Shown here: piece after piece, positions 45,950-55,927 of the stretch
How positions within the stretch are numbered: position 1 is the first letter of the stretch
How the letters are laid out: every line of letters starts with the position of its first letter
Source: Pseudomonas brassicacearum
GTDB lineage: Bacteria > Pseudomonadota > Gammaproteobacteria > Pseudomonadales > Pseudomonadaceae
Reading direction: 5' to 3'
DNA length: 64,000 nucleotides
NCBI RefSeq assembly: GCF_003732265.1
Contig: NZ_MOBK01000002.1
Coordinates: 124,001 to 188,000 of the forward strand
Position numbers and translations under genes: made by a program
Notes under the pieces: model-generated
Told to the model about the DNA's origin: nothing
Databases searched by the model: none
Seen by the model: only the letters and a program-made list of their open reading frames with translations

Positions 45950-46582
45950 TGCCCTACTCCTCACTTCCCGGACCAAAAACTCGATCCCATGATCCGGTTG
46001 CCACTCATCAGTTGAACGTCTTCACCCGCTGCATCCAGAGGAGCAACAAAAGGGGGACATATCGCGAATCTGTACTCAATGCGGGTTGGAGCCTACTTGC
46101 GAAGAGATCCATTCTTGCGGTTTCAACCAACCGTCGGCGCCCGAAAAAACCAAAGACGTTGTTCGAATACCTGCAACAGAATCGCCACCAAGAGCTCGCT
46201 GCTCATCCATGCTACCCAGGAAATGCGGGATAGACCGGCGTTAACCCAAGGGGGTTGCCACCACATTACACCCGTAAGCAACACCCCCTTGCATACAGCA
46301 ACGCTGCGTTGGTCAAGCAAGGGAGTCACATCTGCCAGCGGAGTATTGGCTTTATGCCATCACTCCATAAAAACCAGAGAAGTTTACCATACAATTTTGT
46401 GCAATTGAGTGGCGGCGACTGTACGTCCATCCGCGGATTCAGTGCTTTAGAGACCGAGTGGTCGCCGCCGAAGCAAGCGCTTTTTATTCACTGACCTGCG
46501 CTGACATCCCCCCAACAAGACCCGCAGCGCACATCATTTTTACGCACCTCGCAAGCAGCCTCACCGACGAATACCCTTCGAA
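45950..46582. other. Long non-coding gap inside the O-antigen locus
   Basis: These 633 bases hold no gene that I can support; the open frames present have no recognisable product. A 9-bp inverted repeat (ggcggcgac at 46411-46419, gtcgccgcc at 46461-46469) is followed on the plus strand by the palindrome aagcgctt running into T5, which looks like a terminator although no plus-strand gene precedes it. An imperfect hairpin (agggggttgc with gcaacaccccct) lies at about 46249-46290. The gap probably carries the promoter of the downstream RmlD-like operon and may mark an old recombination joint. Confidence 0.55.
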
Positions 46583-47596
46583 TCAGGTCTCAGCCTTGCC
46601 TGCGTTGTACATCACCGCCAACACAATAAGAGGCAAATAAGCAATCAGCAGACCGACACTCCCATCCAGTGACCCCCATCCCACCCACAACGCGAGAGGG
46701 GCAAGCCACAGCACATTGATCAAAATAACGGCAAGGGTGATTTTCATATGACTGAGATGATGTCGAGAGGCATATTGATAGGCATGACTGCGATGCGCCT
46801 CATATACCCTCTCCCCTCGAATCAAGCGATGCAGCATTGTGTAGGTCGCATCCACAATGAAAACCCCCGCCAAAATCAGCCAACTCCAGAGTAATTGCGG
46901 GGCGACCCAGGCCGCCTGCAATGCCAGGCCACCAAGGATCAAACCAAGAAAACCACTACCTGCGTCACCCATGAAAATTTTCGCAGGTGGAAAGTTCCAA
47001 ATCAAAAATCCTGCGCAGGCACTGGCGAGCAGGAGAGGAACCCACAACTCATTCGTGAAACCGCCCAGCCAGTATAAAAATGCGCCGCCCAGGCAGACAC
47101 AGATAGCCTCAGCCCCTGCAATTCCGTCGATCCCATCCATAAAGTTATACAAGTTCAAAAGCCAGACCAGATAGATGGCGGCCAATGCGCTCCCCCACCA
47201 ACCCAGGTCGATAATAAATCCAAACAGATTTAGCGGGGCGAGCCCTCCCACGCAAAACAAAAACCACGCCGCCGCCGTAAAGTGCCCCAGCAGCCTCCAT
47301 CGGGCCGCGATGTGACCATGGTCATCAGCAAAGCCTATTAAAGCCACAACAGCTCCCGCCCCGAACAATCCCGCAAATACGCCCCACGAGATCACTCCGG
47401 TCAAAGCGCATACGCACAACGCCCCAAGAAACGAAACAACTATGGATACGCCACCACCCCGGGGAGTAGGAATCGAGTGCGAACTTCGGGCATTGGGGAC
47501 ATCGACGAGACTGTTACGCAAGGCATAGCGTCGCAAATAAAACGTCATCAACCAGGACGCGACAAACACCCCCACCAACAACAACGCAAAGATCAT
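46583..47596 (-). CDS. wbpL: WbpL-like initiating glycosyl-1-phosphate transferase (MraY/WecA family)
   Basis: The 337-residue membrane protein has about ten helices and the polyprenyl-phosphate transferase motifs FADDHGHIAARWRL, NLYNFMDGIDGIAG, FMGDAGSGFLGLI and the basic HRSHAYQYASRHH loop. WbpL moves D-FucNAc-1-P, D-QuiNAc-1-P or GlcNAc-1-P from UDP onto undecaprenyl phosphate, the first step of O-antigen synthesis. It overlaps the WbpV-like reductase gene by four bases, which fits use of that product. Confidence 0.88.
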   Translation of the reverse strand: MIFALLLVGVFVASWLMTFYLRRYALRNSLVDVPNARSSHSIPTPRGGGVSIVVSFLGALCVCALTGVISWGVFAGLFGAGAVVALIGFADDHGHIAARWRLLGHFTAAAWFLFCVGGLAPLNLFGFIIDLGWWGSALAAIYLVWLLNLYNFMDGIDGIAGAEAICVCLGGAFLYWLGGFTNELWVPLLLASACAGFLIWNFPPAKIFMGDAGSGFLGLILGGLALQAAWVAPQLLWSWLILAGVFIVDATYTMLHRLIRGERVYEAHRSHAYQYASRHHLSHMKITLAVILINVLWLAPLALWVGWGSLDGSVGLLIAYLPLIVLAVMYNAGKAET

Positions 47597-48555
47597 TTGT
47601 TTTTAGTATCCAGATAATGTTTCGCCACACCCGCCAGCGCTTGTTCAATACCGACAGGCGGTGACCATTGCAATAACTCACACGTTCGCCGCACATCGAC
47701 CTGAAGCGAACCACACAAGCGCACGGATAGCGCCTGCTTCCCCAGCAAAACCAACCCCATAGATAGAATCTGTTGCGGAAAAGGAATCAGTACAGAGCGA
47801 ACACCCAGTGATTGAGCTACACGCTGAAGTAATTGTGTCGTGGACAGATCTTCGCCATCGCTAACGAGAAAGGTATTACCGGGGGCCGAGGGATGCTCGA
47901 TGCAGCGCTCGATCAAATCAACCAGATTATCCAGTGCGACCATGCTGCGGCGATTGGTAATCGAACCAAATGGCAGGGGCACCCCGCGCTCAACCCATCG
48001 AAGCATGCTGAGGAAGTTGGCCTTAACGCCAGGACCATAAACCAGAGGAGGTCGGATTATTACAATCTCCATTCCTGTGCGTGCGCCCAACTCTCTTAGA
48101 GCGTCCTCGGCTTCACGCTTGGAGATTCCATAGGCATCGACTGGAGCCGGCAGGTCGGCCGAAGTAAATGGCTGACCCGGATAGGTGTGCTCCCCGTTGA
48201 CCTTAATTGAACTGATAAAAACAAAGCGCTTTACGCCCGCCTGAGCAGCACTGGTCGCCAACTTGATTGTTCCATCGACGTTGGCCACTCGAAAGGCACT
48301 AAGGTCATCCGCCCCCTGCGCCGTCATCACATGCACACGCGCAGCCGCATGCACGACCGCCGTGATACCTGTCAATGCGGCTACAGGAACTTCGGCGCCC
48401 AACTCAAAAATTAGATGATCACAGGGAAAGTCCGTTTGGGACGGAGTGCGAACGCCGCACACCACGGAAAATTTCTCGCTCGACAGCAACTTGGTTACAA
48501 CCGCGGACCCGACAAACCCATTCGCCCCTGTCACCAGGACTTTTGAACAACTCAT
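47593..48555 (-). CDS. WbpV-like UDP-4-keto-6-deoxy-GlcNAc 4-reductase (SDR)
   Basis: The 320-residue extended SDR has VLVTGANGFVGSAVVTKLL, VHAAARVHVM, FISSIKVNGEHT and active site YGISK, then RPPLVYGPGVKANF. This pattern belongs to the WbpV/WbpK/WreQ group that reduces the WbpM product to UDP-D-QuiNAc or UDP-D-FucNAc. Which epimer forms cannot be told by reading. It precedes and overlaps the WbpL-like gene, and is the first gene of the O-antigen locus on the ihfB side. Confidence 0.82.
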   Translation of the reverse strand: MSCSKVLVTGANGFVGSAVVTKLLSSEKFSVVCGVRTPSQTDFPCDHLIFELGAEVPVAALTGITAVVHAAARVHVMTAQGADDLSAFRVANVDGTIKLATSAAQAGVKRFVFISSIKVNGEHTYPGQPFTSADLPAPVDAYGISKREAEDALRELGARTGMEIVIIRPPLVYGPGVKANFLSMLRWVERGVPLPFGSITNRRSMVALDNLVDLIERCIEHPSAPGNTFLVSDGEDLSTTQLLQRVAQSLGVRSVLIPFPQQILSMGLVLLGKQALSVRLCGSLQVDVRRTCELLQWSPPVGIEQALAGVAKHYLDTKNK

Positions 48556-48863
48556 TTGCTCTTGCCCACCACATTCATCCTGAAAACTTCCATTACGCTT
48601 CAGCTGCGAACGCTGAACTTCTTCTCGATTATGAGCGCTTTGTATTCGAGGCGATCAGGTTTGTCTTTTGCTATCCCACGACCAGGTTGTCGCAAGAGGA
48701 TGCCAGCACTGACGACAGCGGCCACCCAACACAAACCCGCACTGTCGGTTACGGATGAGTCTATCGGCGTTAGGGGCCGCGTCAATGATGTCTTGGGGAA
48801 TGTGACGAATAACTGCCGAGCGAACGCTCTTGTCTCCTCAGCAGCACTCCAGGGTTTTGACTA
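48556..48863. other. Gap between lapA and the O-antigen locus
   Basis: No intact gene is visible in these 308 bases. This is the place where wzz is found in Wzy-dependent relatives. Short broken minus-strand frames here include a hydrophobic stretch, but nothing that I can assign. It probably holds the promoter of the wbpV-wbpL transcript. Confidence 0.5.
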
Positions 48864-49103
48864 TCAGACCAGGCGCTTGCGTGTAGCCCGAGCCGCACGC
48901 CCCAGAAACCAGCCAAGCATCGGACCGATGACCATGCCGACCAGCAATGCAAGAACCACTACCAGCGACACCGGCAGCTGCGGCCCCGCCCAACCAAGAA
49001 ACAGCAAGGAAACCGATTGCTGATTCTCTAGAACAAACGCCAGAATTGCCAAAACGAGCAACAACACAAACAAGGCGAGCAGTACGCGCTTTACATTACG
49101 CAT
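48864..49103 (-). CDS. lapA: LapA domain (DUF1049) inner-membrane protein
   Basis: The 79-residue protein has two membrane helices (VLLALFVLLLVLAILAFVLE and SLVVVLALLVGMVIGPMLGWF) joined by NQQSVSLLFLGW, the LapA/DUF1049 pattern. In E. coli LapA acts with LapB to couple LPS synthesis with export. No lapB follows here. It lies 27 bases after ihfB and is likely co-transcribed with it, as in other pseudomonads. Confidence 0.88.
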   Translation of the reverse strand: MRNVKRVLLALFVLLLVLAILAFVLENQQSVSLLFLGWAGPQLPVSLVVVLALLVGMVIGPMLGWFLGRAARATRKRLV

Positions 49104-49130
49104 GAGCGGTTCCTTGAATTATGGCGACCG

Positions 49131-49427
49131 TCACACCCCTTCCTCCTCATCCTCGTTCACACGATCGCGCAGTTCTTTTCCTGGCTTGAAATGCGGAACG
49201 AACTTGCCATCGAGGCTGACGGACTGACCGGTTTTTGGATTACGCCCTACGCGCGGCGCGCGGTAGTGCAAGGAGAAGCTGCCAAACCCACGGATCTCGA
49301 TACGATCCCCAGTGGCCAGGCATTGGGACATTTGCTCAAGCATGGTCTTGATGGCCAGCTCCACATCCTTGGATGAGAGCAGCCCTTGATGGGTGACAAT
49401 TCGTTCGATCAACTCCGACTTCGTCAT
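49131..49427 (-). CDS. ihfB: Integration host factor beta subunit
   Basis: The 98-residue protein begins [26 protein letters not shown] and has the DNA-arm region [22 protein letters not shown] with the Pro that intercalates into bent DNA. The C-terminal tail is acidic (NEDEEEG). IHF is a heterodimer that bends DNA in replication, recombination and transcription. It is downstream of rpsA, the classic order in gamma-proteobacteria. Confidence 0.97.
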   Translation of the reverse strand: MTKSELIERIVTHQGLLSSKDVELAIKTMLEQMSQCLATGDRIEIRGFGSFSLHYRAPRVGRNPKTGQSVSLDGKFVPHFKPGKELRDRVNEDEEEGV

Positions 49428-49573
49428 ATTTTTCCCTTCTTTTTCAAGCAGCTAGGAAAAGCGCTTCAAAGGTTTTAGCATGCTCGAAAGAATTTGAACA
49501 GCCCAGGTTTTGACATATATTTTCAAGCACCGAGGGATGCCATATAACCTGACTCTCCGATAGAGCCCTCCAA

Positions 49574-49852
49574 TCACCGACAGATAACCAACATGGTCCG
49601 CGTCAGGTAGCCCGCCGGATTAAAGCCAAAAGGAAATTCGTCTTCGTCCTTGACGTCATCCGACCTGGCCAAGACTTTATACCCTGCGGCCTTACACTCC
49701 TTATCCGCACGTTTGCGACATTTTTCCCACCCGGACCCCAGCCCGGAACAGTCAATCTCGATACCGCTGACCCCACGCACGACATGGGTCTTGGCATTAG
49801 TGGTACAACCCGCCAATGTCAGTACTGCTATTGCGACAATGAGCTTGTTCAT
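49574..49852 (-). CDS. Small predicted lipoprotein
   Basis: The 92-residue product has a lipoprotein signal (MNKLIVAIAVLTLAGCTT; lipobox LAGC, Cys at residue 16). The mature part contains four more Cys residues (in EIDCSGLG, WEKCRKRADKECKAAG and the C-terminal ICR) and is mostly hydrophilic. It is probably an outer-membrane-anchored protein; I know no function. Situated between rpsA and ihfB, on their strand. Confidence 0.82.
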   Translation of the reverse strand: MNKLIVAIAVLTLAGCTTNAKTHVVRGVSGIEIDCSGLGSGWEKCRKRADKECKAAGYKVLARSDDVKDEDEFPFGFNPAGYLTRTMLVICR

Positions 49853-50025
49853 TCACTTCCTTATGCCAGGCGCCTTGCCCGACTGTCGTTCACTTCAGAC
49901 TAAAGATTAGCTGCAAACAAACGATTGATCCGATTAAAGAAAGAGACAGCTTATCGGGGATATTGGTTTCACAAGCAACCACTGCAGCCAAACAGCATCA
50001 GCAGGACCACCAAATCGCAGGCACA

Positions 50026-50054
50026 AAAAAGGGCGACCGAAGTCGCCCTTTTTC
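50026..50054 (-). terminator. Rho-independent terminator after rpsA
   Basis: A perfect 10-bp stem (50028-50037 with 50042-50051, aaagggcgac) with a CGAA tetraloop ends in a run of T on the minus strand. It lies 19 bases after the rpsA stop. Confidence 0.92.
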
Positions 50055-50070
50055 TATGGTCTGACAGAAC

Positions 50071-51762
50071 TTAGTTCTGTTTTTCCATTTGTGCACGCAA
50101 CAGGTCGCCCAGAGTGGTAGGACCAGCAGAGACTTCAGCAGCAGGCTTGTCTTTCAAGCTCTGGATTGCTTCTTTCTCTTCCGCATCGTCTTTCGACTTG
50201 ATGGAGAGCTGGATTACACGGCTCTTGCGGTCAACGCTGATGATCTTGGCTTCTACTTCCTGGCCTTCTTTCAGAACGTTGCGCGCGTCTTCAACGCGGT
50301 CACGGCTGATTTCGGAGGCTTTCAGAGTCGCTTCGATATCGTCGGCCAGAGTGATGATGGCGCCTTTAGCGTCAACTTCTTTCACGATGCCTTTAACGAT
50401 TGCGCCTTTGTCGTTCTCTTGAACGTACTCGGAGAACGGATCGCTTTCCAGTTGCTTGATACCCAGGGAGATACGCTCACGCTCTGGGTCAACCGACAGG
50501 ATAACGGTGTCCAGCTCGTCGCCCTTCTTGAAGCGGCGAACGGCTTCTTCGCCCACTTCGTTCCAGGAGATGTCGGACAGGTGAACCAGACCGTCGATGC
50601 CGCCGTCCAGACCAATGAAGATACCGAAATCGGTGATCGACTTGATGGTGCCGGAGATTTTATCGCCCTTGTTGAACTGGCCAGAGAAATCTTCCCATGG
50701 GTTAGATTTGCACTGCTTGATGCCGAGGGAGATACGACGACGCTCTTCGTCGATGTCCAGAACCATAACTTCCACTTCGTCGCCGACTTGTACGACTTTC
50801 GAAGGGTGGATGTTCTTGTTGGTCCAGTCCATTTCGGAAACGTGTACCAGGCCTTCAACGCCTTCTTCCAGCTCAGCGAAGCAGCCGTAGTCGGTCAGGT
50901 TGGTTACACGAGCGGTAACGCGAGTGCTTTCTGGGTAACGGGCTTTGATAGCAACCCATGGATCTTCGCCCAGTTGCTTGAGGCCCAGGGAAACACGATT
51001 GCGTTCGCGATCGTACTTCAGAACCTTGACATCGATCTCGTCGCCAACGTTGACGATTTCGGAAGGATGCTTGATACGCTTCCAAGCCATGTCGGTAATG
51101 TGCAGCAGGCCATCGACGCCACCCAGATCGACGAATGCGCCGTAATCGGTGAGGTTTTTGACGATACCTTTGACTTGCTGACCTTCCTGCAGGGATTCCA
51201 GCAGAGCTTCACGCTCGGCGGAGTTCTCGGCTTCGAGGACGCTGCGACGGGAAACGACAACGTTGTTGCGTTTCTGGTCGAGTTTGATGACCTTGAATTC
51301 CAGCTCTTTGCCTTCCAGGTGCGTAGTATCGCGCACAGGACGGACGTCAACCAGAGAACCTGGCAGGAACGCACGGATGCCGTTAACGTCGACAGTGAAG
51401 CCGCCTTTAACCTTACCGTTGATAACGCCCTTGACCACTTCTTCGGCTGCGAAGGCAGCTTCCAGAACAATCCAGCATTCAGCGCGCTTGGCTTTTTCAC
51501 GGGACAGCTTGGTTTCACCAAAGCCGTCTTCAACCGAGTCCAGAGCAACGTGAACTTCGTCACCGACGTTGATGTTCAGTTCGCCAGCGTCGTTGTAGAA
51601 CTGCTCAAGCGGGATGAGTGCTTCAGACTTCAGGCCAGCGTGAACGGTTACCCAGCGAGCCTGGTAATCGATATCAACGATAACACCGGTGATGATGGAG
51701 CCTGCCTGAAGGTTCAGGGTTTTTAGGCTTTCTTCAAAGAGTTCCGCAAAGCTTTCGCTCAT
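50071..51762 (-). CDS. rpsA: 30S ribosomal protein S1
   Basis: The 563-residue protein has six S1 RNA-binding domains, at about residues 20-87, 105-171, 192-260, 277-347, 364-434 and 451-520. Repeated [34 protein letters not shown] blocks and RISLGIKQ ends mark each repeat. S1 draws mRNA to the 30S subunit and is needed for messages with weak Shine-Dalgarno sequences. It follows cmk by 120 bases, where its own promoter probably lies, and has a strong terminator. Confidence 0.98.
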   Translation of the reverse strand: MSESFAELFEESLKTLNLQAGSIITGVIVDIDYQARWVTVHAGLKSEALIPLEQFYNDAGELNINVGDEVHVALDSVEDGFGETKLSREKAKRAECWIVLEAAFAAEEVVKGVINGKVKGGFTVDVNGIRAFLPGSLVDVRPVRDTTHLEGKELEFKVIKLDQKRNNVVVSRRSVLEAENSAEREALLESLQEGQQVKGIVKNLTDYGAFVDLGGVDGLLHITDMAWKRIKHPSEIVNVGDEIDVKVLKYDRERNRVSLGLKQLGEDPWVAIKARYPESTRVTARVTNLTDYGCFAELEEGVEGLVHVSEMDWTNKNIHPSKVVQVGDEVEVMVLDIDEERRRISLGIKQCKSNPWEDFSGQFNKGDKISGTIKSITDFGIFIGLDGGIDGLVHLSDISWNEVGEEAVRRFKKGDELDTVILSVDPERERISLGIKQLESDPFSEYVQENDKGAIVKGIVKEVDAKGAIITLADDIEATLKASEISRDRVEDARNVLKEGQEVEAKIISVDRKSRVIQLSIKSKDDAEEKEAIQSLKDKPAAEVSAGPTTLGDLLRAQMEKQN

Positions 51763-51882
51763 TTTAATTCCTGTTGATGAGGGCGAAGACTACGCCCATC
51801 TCCACACCCCAGACGGTATGGGTTAGTTTCATTTAAAAGAAGCCACCGCAGGACTATGACTGGTCCCCTGCGGCCCTCTTGG

Positions 51883-52572
51883 TCACCCGGCGATATCGCG
51901 AATGGCGATCTCGCTCATGATGCGTTCCAGCACCTGGTCGATGGATAATTCCGTGGAATCCAGCTGTATGGCGTCAGCCGCCGGTTTGAGCGGGGCTACC
52001 GCTCGCTGGGTGTCACGCTCATCGCGGACACGTATCTCATCTAGCAGACTCGACAGACTAACACCATCGACTTTGCCCTTCAACTGCAAGTATCGACGGC
52101 GCGCACGCTCCTCGGCACTGGCAGTGAGGAATATCTTCAAGGGTGCGTCCGGAAAAACCACCGTGCCCATATCTCGGCCATCGGCTACCAGTCCCGGCAT
52201 TTCCTGGAAAGCACGCTGGCGCTGCAGCAGCGCCTCGCGTACGGCGGGCAATGCCGCAACCTGGGACGCGCCGGCGCCGACACTTTCAGTACGAATCACA
52301 TCACTGACTTCGTCGCCTTCCAGAATGATTCGCTGCAGTTGACCGTCCGTCGCAGCGATGAACTGAACGTCCAGATGCGCCGCGAGCGCCTTCAGCAACT
52401 CTTCATTGGTCAGATCAACACCATGATTATGCGCAGCGAACGCCAGCAAACGGTACAACGCACCGGAATCCAGCAGATTCCAGCCCAGACGTTTCGCCAG
52501 AATCCCGGCGATCGTGCCTTTACCGGAACCGCTCGGGCCATCGATGGTAATGACTGGCGACTTGTTGATCAC
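51883..52572 (-). CDS. cmk: Cytidylate kinase
   Basis: The 229-residue enzyme has the P-loop [15 protein letters not shown] at about residues 12-26, [35 protein letters not shown] and the lid region [12 protein letters not shown]. It phosphorylates CMP and dCMP with ATP. Its start overlaps the aroA stop by four bases, so it belongs to the amino-acid biosynthesis operon upstream. Confidence 0.97.
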   Translation of the reverse strand: MINKSPVITIDGPSGSGKGTIAGILAKRLGWNLLDSGALYRLLAFAAHNHGVDLTNEELLKALAAHLDVQFIAATDGQLQRIILEGDEVSDVIRTESVGAGASQVAALPAVREALLQRQRAFQEMPGLVADGRDMGTVVFPDAPLKIFLTASAEERARRRYLQLKGKVDGVSLSSLLDEIRVRDERDTQRAVAPLKPAADAIQLDSTELSIDQVLERIMSEIAIRDIAG

Positions 52573-54812
52573 GACTGAGCCTCTTCAGCAACCCGGATAC
52601 CGACCTGCGCGCACAGCGCGAGGAAGTTCGGGAACGACGTCGCGACGTTGGCGCAATCGTGGATGCGGATCGGTGCAGTCGCGCGCAGCGATGCAACGCT
52701 GAACGCCATGGCAATCCGGTGATCGCCATGTCCATGCACTTCGCCGCCACCGATCTGGCCGCCGTCGATGATGATGCCATCCGGTGTCGGTTCGCACTTG
52801 ACGCCCAGCGCCAGCAAGCCATCCGCCATGACCTGAATCCGGTCCGACTCTTTGACCCGCAACTCTTCAGCGCCACGCAACACCGTGCGCCCTTCGGCAC
52901 AGGCCGCAGCCACGAACAGCACCGGGAATTCGTCGATGGCCAGTGGAACCAGGGCCTCGGGAATCTCGATACCTTTAAGTTTAGCTGCACGTACGCGCAA
53001 GTCCGCGACCGGCTCGCCACCGACTTCACGCTGGTTTTCCAGGGTGATATCGCCGCCCATCAGGCGCAGGATGTCGATCACGCCGGTACGGGTCGGGTTG
53101 ATGCCGACGTGCTCAAGCACCAGCTCCGAACCTTCGGCGATCGACGCGGCCACCAGGAAGAACGCGGAGGACGAGATGTCGCCCGGCACTTCGATGTGGG
53201 TCGCGGTCAGCTTGTGCCCGGACTCGACCGATGCAGTCGCGCCGCTGACGCTGACCGGATAGCCAAAACCTTGCAGCATGCGCTCGGTATGGTCGCGCGT
53301 CGGTGCAGGCTCGGTAACGGTGGTCTTGCCTTCAGCGTACAGACCCGCCAGCAGCAGGCAGGATTTAACCTGGGCACTGGCCATTGGCATGGTGTAGGTC
53401 AAACCCTTGAGCTTGTTGCCGCCACGAATGATCATCGGTGGACGACCTTCAGCAGCGGTCTCGATCACGGCGCCCATTTCACGTAGCGGATTGGCCACGC
53501 GATTCATGGGGCGCTTGGACAGCGAAGCGTCACCGGTCAGGGTGCTGTCGAAGCTCTGCGCAGCCAACAGGCCAGACAGCAGGCGCATCGAAGTACCGGA
53601 GTTGCCCAGATAGATCGGGCCAGGTGCCGGTTTCAGACCGTGCAGGCCGACACCGTGAATGGTCACACGCCCATGGTGCGGACCTTCGATCACAACGCCC
53701 ATGTCGCGGAAGGCTTGCAGGGTCGCCAGAGCATCTTCGCCCTCGAGGAAGCCTTCGACTTCGGTGACGCCTTCGGCGAGGGAGCCAAGCATGATCGAAC
53801 GGTGGGAAATCGATTTATCGCCCGGTACACGAATCCGCCCAGTCAGGCGGCCACCAGGTTGTGCCAGGAAAATCAGGTCGTTGGAGTTCATAGCGTCCAC
53901 ATAGGCCCGGCGGGCCAGGATTTTACTGAAATGCTCGCGGGCAACCCGGGCGCGAGTGAACACGCCCAACAATTGGTGCCCATCCCCTGCATCGACCGCG
54001 TCGCGCAAGGCGTCGAGGTCGCTGCGAAATGTATCGAGTGTGCGCAGGACAGCTTCGCGGTTGGCGAGGAAGATGTCGTGCCACATGACCGGGTCGCTTC
54101 CCGCGATTCTTGTGAAATCGCGGAAACCGCCGGCAGCGTAACGGAAGATCTCAAGGTTTTCATTGCGCTTGGCCAACGAGTCGACCAAACCGAACGCCAA
54201 CAGGTGCGGCAAATGGCTGGTCGCCGCCAACACTTCATCGTGGCGCTCGACCTGCATGTGCTCGACATCGGCGCCCAATTCGCGCCACAAACGGTCGACC
54301 ACTGCCAGCGCGGCCGGATCGGTTTGATCCAGCGGCGTCAGAATCACTTTATGACGACGGAACAGCTCGGCGTTGGAGGCTTCCACCCCGCTCTGCTCGG
54401 AACCGGCAATCGGATGCCCCGGCACAAAACGCGACGGCATGCCGCCAAACGCTTCGGTTGCAGCACGGACGACATTGCCTTTGGCACTACCGACGTCGGT
54501 CAGAATCGCCGATCCCAGCTCCATTGCCGCCAGGCGTGCCAGCATTTTTTCCATGGCCAGGATCGGGATGGCCAGTTGAATCACGTCAGCGCCCTGGCAA
54601 GCAGCGGCCAGGTCTTCTTCGCAGCGATCCACCACGCCCAACTCGACCGCCAGCTTGCGCGACTGCGGATCGAGATCGACCCCGACCACTTCGCGGCACA
54701 GGCCGCTTTCACGCAAACCCTTGGCGAACGAACCGCCGATCAATCCCAGACCGACCACCACCAGGCGACCGATCATAGGTGCAGCAGATTGCAGTGCAGT
54801 GACATCAACCAC
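52569..54812 (-). CDS. aroA: Bifunctional prephenate dehydrogenase / EPSP synthase (TyrA-AroA fusion)
   Basis: The 747-residue protein joins two enzymes. Residues 1 to about 300 are the NAD-linked prephenate/arogenate dehydrogenase with [18 protein letters not shown] and [11 protein letters not shown]. From about residue 310 it is 3-phosphoshikimate 1-carboxyvinyltransferase with [26 protein letters not shown] and [11 protein letters not shown]. It thus serves both tyrosine formation and the shikimate pathway. The fusion is usual in pseudomonads. A GTG ending at 54812 overlaps the hisC stop by eight bases; the next gene, cmk, overlaps by four. Confidence 0.96.
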   Translation of the reverse strand: MVDVTALQSAAPMIGRLVVVGLGLIGGSFAKGLRESGLCREVVGVDLDPQSRKLAVELGVVDRCEEDLAAACQGADVIQLAIPILAMEKMLARLAAMELGSAILTDVGSAKGNVVRAATEAFGGMPSRFVPGHPIAGSEQSGVEASNAELFRRHKVILTPLDQTDPAALAVVDRLWRELGADVEHMQVERHDEVLAATSHLPHLLAFGLVDSLAKRNENLEIFRYAAGGFRDFTRIAGSDPVMWHDIFLANREAVLRTLDTFRSDLDALRDAVDAGDGHQLLGVFTRARVAREHFSKILARRAYVDAMNSNDLIFLAQPGGRLTGRIRVPGDKSISHRSIMLGSLAEGVTEVEGFLEGEDALATLQAFRDMGVVIEGPHHGRVTIHGVGLHGLKPAPGPIYLGNSGTSMRLLSGLLAAQSFDSTLTGDASLSKRPMNRVANPLREMGAVIETAAEGRPPMIIRGGNKLKGLTYTMPMASAQVKSCLLLAGLYAEGKTTVTEPAPTRDHTERMLQGFGYPVSVSGATASVESGHKLTATHIEVPGDISSSAFFLVAASIAEGSELVLEHVGINPTRTGVIDILRLMGGDITLENQREVGGEPVADLRVRAAKLKGIEIPEALVPLAIDEFPVLFVAAACAEGRTVLRGAEELRVKESDRIQVMADGLLALGVKCEPTPDGIIIDGGQIGGGEVHGHGDHRIAMAFSVASLRATAPIRIHDCANVATSFPNFLALCAQVGIRVAEEAQS

Positions 54813-55917
54813 GAGCGAGAACCTTGGTCAGCGCCTCTAGGAAGCGGCTGTTTTCCGCCGGCAAACCGATCGTGACACGCAGGTGATTGGGCATGCCGTA
54901 GTTGGCCACCGGACGCACGATCACGCCTTCGCGCAACAGGCCCTGGAACACCGGCGCAGCCACGCGACCGAGATCAACGCAGATGAAGTTGCCCTTGGAC
55001 GGGATCCAGCTCAGCCCCAACTCACGGAAACCGGCTTCCAGTTGCAGCATGCCGGACTCGCTCAGGCGACGGCTTTGCGCCAGGTAATCGAGGTCTTGCA
55101 GCGCAGCGCACGCAGCGGCCAAGGCCAGGCTGTTAACGTTGAACGGCTGACGCACACGGTTCAGCACGTCCGCGACCACAGCAGTGGACAAGCCATAACC
55201 AACCCGCAACGCCGCCAGACCGTAAGCCTTGGAGAACGTACGCGAAACCAGCAGGTTCGGATAAGCCGCCAGATAATCCAGGCCATCCGGCAAGTCGCTG
55301 CCCTCGGCGTATTCGATGTAGGCCTCGTCCAGCACGACCAGCACATGCGCCGGAACATCCTGCAGGAATTCGTCCAGTGCCTCGGCATCGAACCAGGTTC
55401 CGGTCGGGTTGTTCGGGTTGGCAATGAAGACCACGCGAGTGTCGGCATCGATTGCCGCCAGCATGCCCGACAGGTCATGCCCCCAGTCTTTGGCCGGAAT
55501 CACTTTGGCCTGGGCGCCAACGGCCTGGGTCACGATCGGATAGACCGCAAACGCGTGCTCGCTGAACACGGCATTCAGGCCCGGGGCCAGATAGGCACGC
55601 GCGACCAACTCCAAAATGTCGTTGGAGCCATTGCCCAGCGTCACTTGATTCAGTTCGACGCGGCACTGCTCGGCCAACAGGGTCTTGAGCGCAAAACCAT
55701 TGCCGTCCGGATAGCGGGTCAGCTCGGCCAACGCATTCTGAATCGCCGTCAGCGCTTTGGGACTCGCACCCAACGGGTTTTCATTACTGGCCAGTTTGAC
55801 GATGCTCGCCGGATCGAGGTCCAGCTCGCGCGCCAGTTCGTCCACAGGCTTGCCCGGGACGTACGGCGATAGTTGTTGCACGCCCGGCTGTGCCAGGGCG
55901 AGGAAGTCGTCACTCAT
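54805..55917 (-). CDS. hisC: Histidinol-phosphate aminotransferase
   Basis: The 370-residue PLP enzyme has NENPLGASPKAL, the cofactor-contacting NPNNPTGTWFD, DEAYIEYAEG and the lysine that binds PLP in SRTFSKAYGLAALRVGYG. It transaminates imidazole-acetol phosphate in histidine synthesis. Its place between pheA and tyrA-aroA suggests that it also serves aromatic transamination, as proposed for the hisC2 copies. It starts ten bases after the pheA stop. Confidence 0.94.
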   Translation of the reverse strand: MSDDFLALAQPGVQQLSPYVPGKPVDELARELDLDPASIVKLASNENPLGASPKALTAIQNALAELTRYPDGNGFALKTLLAEQCRVELNQVTLGNGSNDILELVARAYLAPGLNAVFSEHAFAVYPIVTQAVGAQAKVIPAKDWGHDLSGMLAAIDADTRVVFIANPNNPTGTWFDAEALDEFLQDVPAHVLVVLDEAYIEYAEGSDLPDGLDYLAAYPNLLVSRTFSKAYGLAALRVGYGLSTAVVADVLNRVRQPFNVNSLALAAACAALQDLDYLAQSRRLSESGMLQLEAGFRELGLSWIPSKGNFICVDLGRVAAPVFQGLLREGVIVRPVANYGMPNHLRVTIGLPAENSRFLEALTKVLARG

Positions 55918-55927
55918 TTGCTACCCC

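Noticed and set aside
50089..51726. Long plus-strand open frame opposite rpsA
   Set aside because: Its repeated pattern mirrors the six S1 domains on the real strand; there is no ribosome site or recognisable product.
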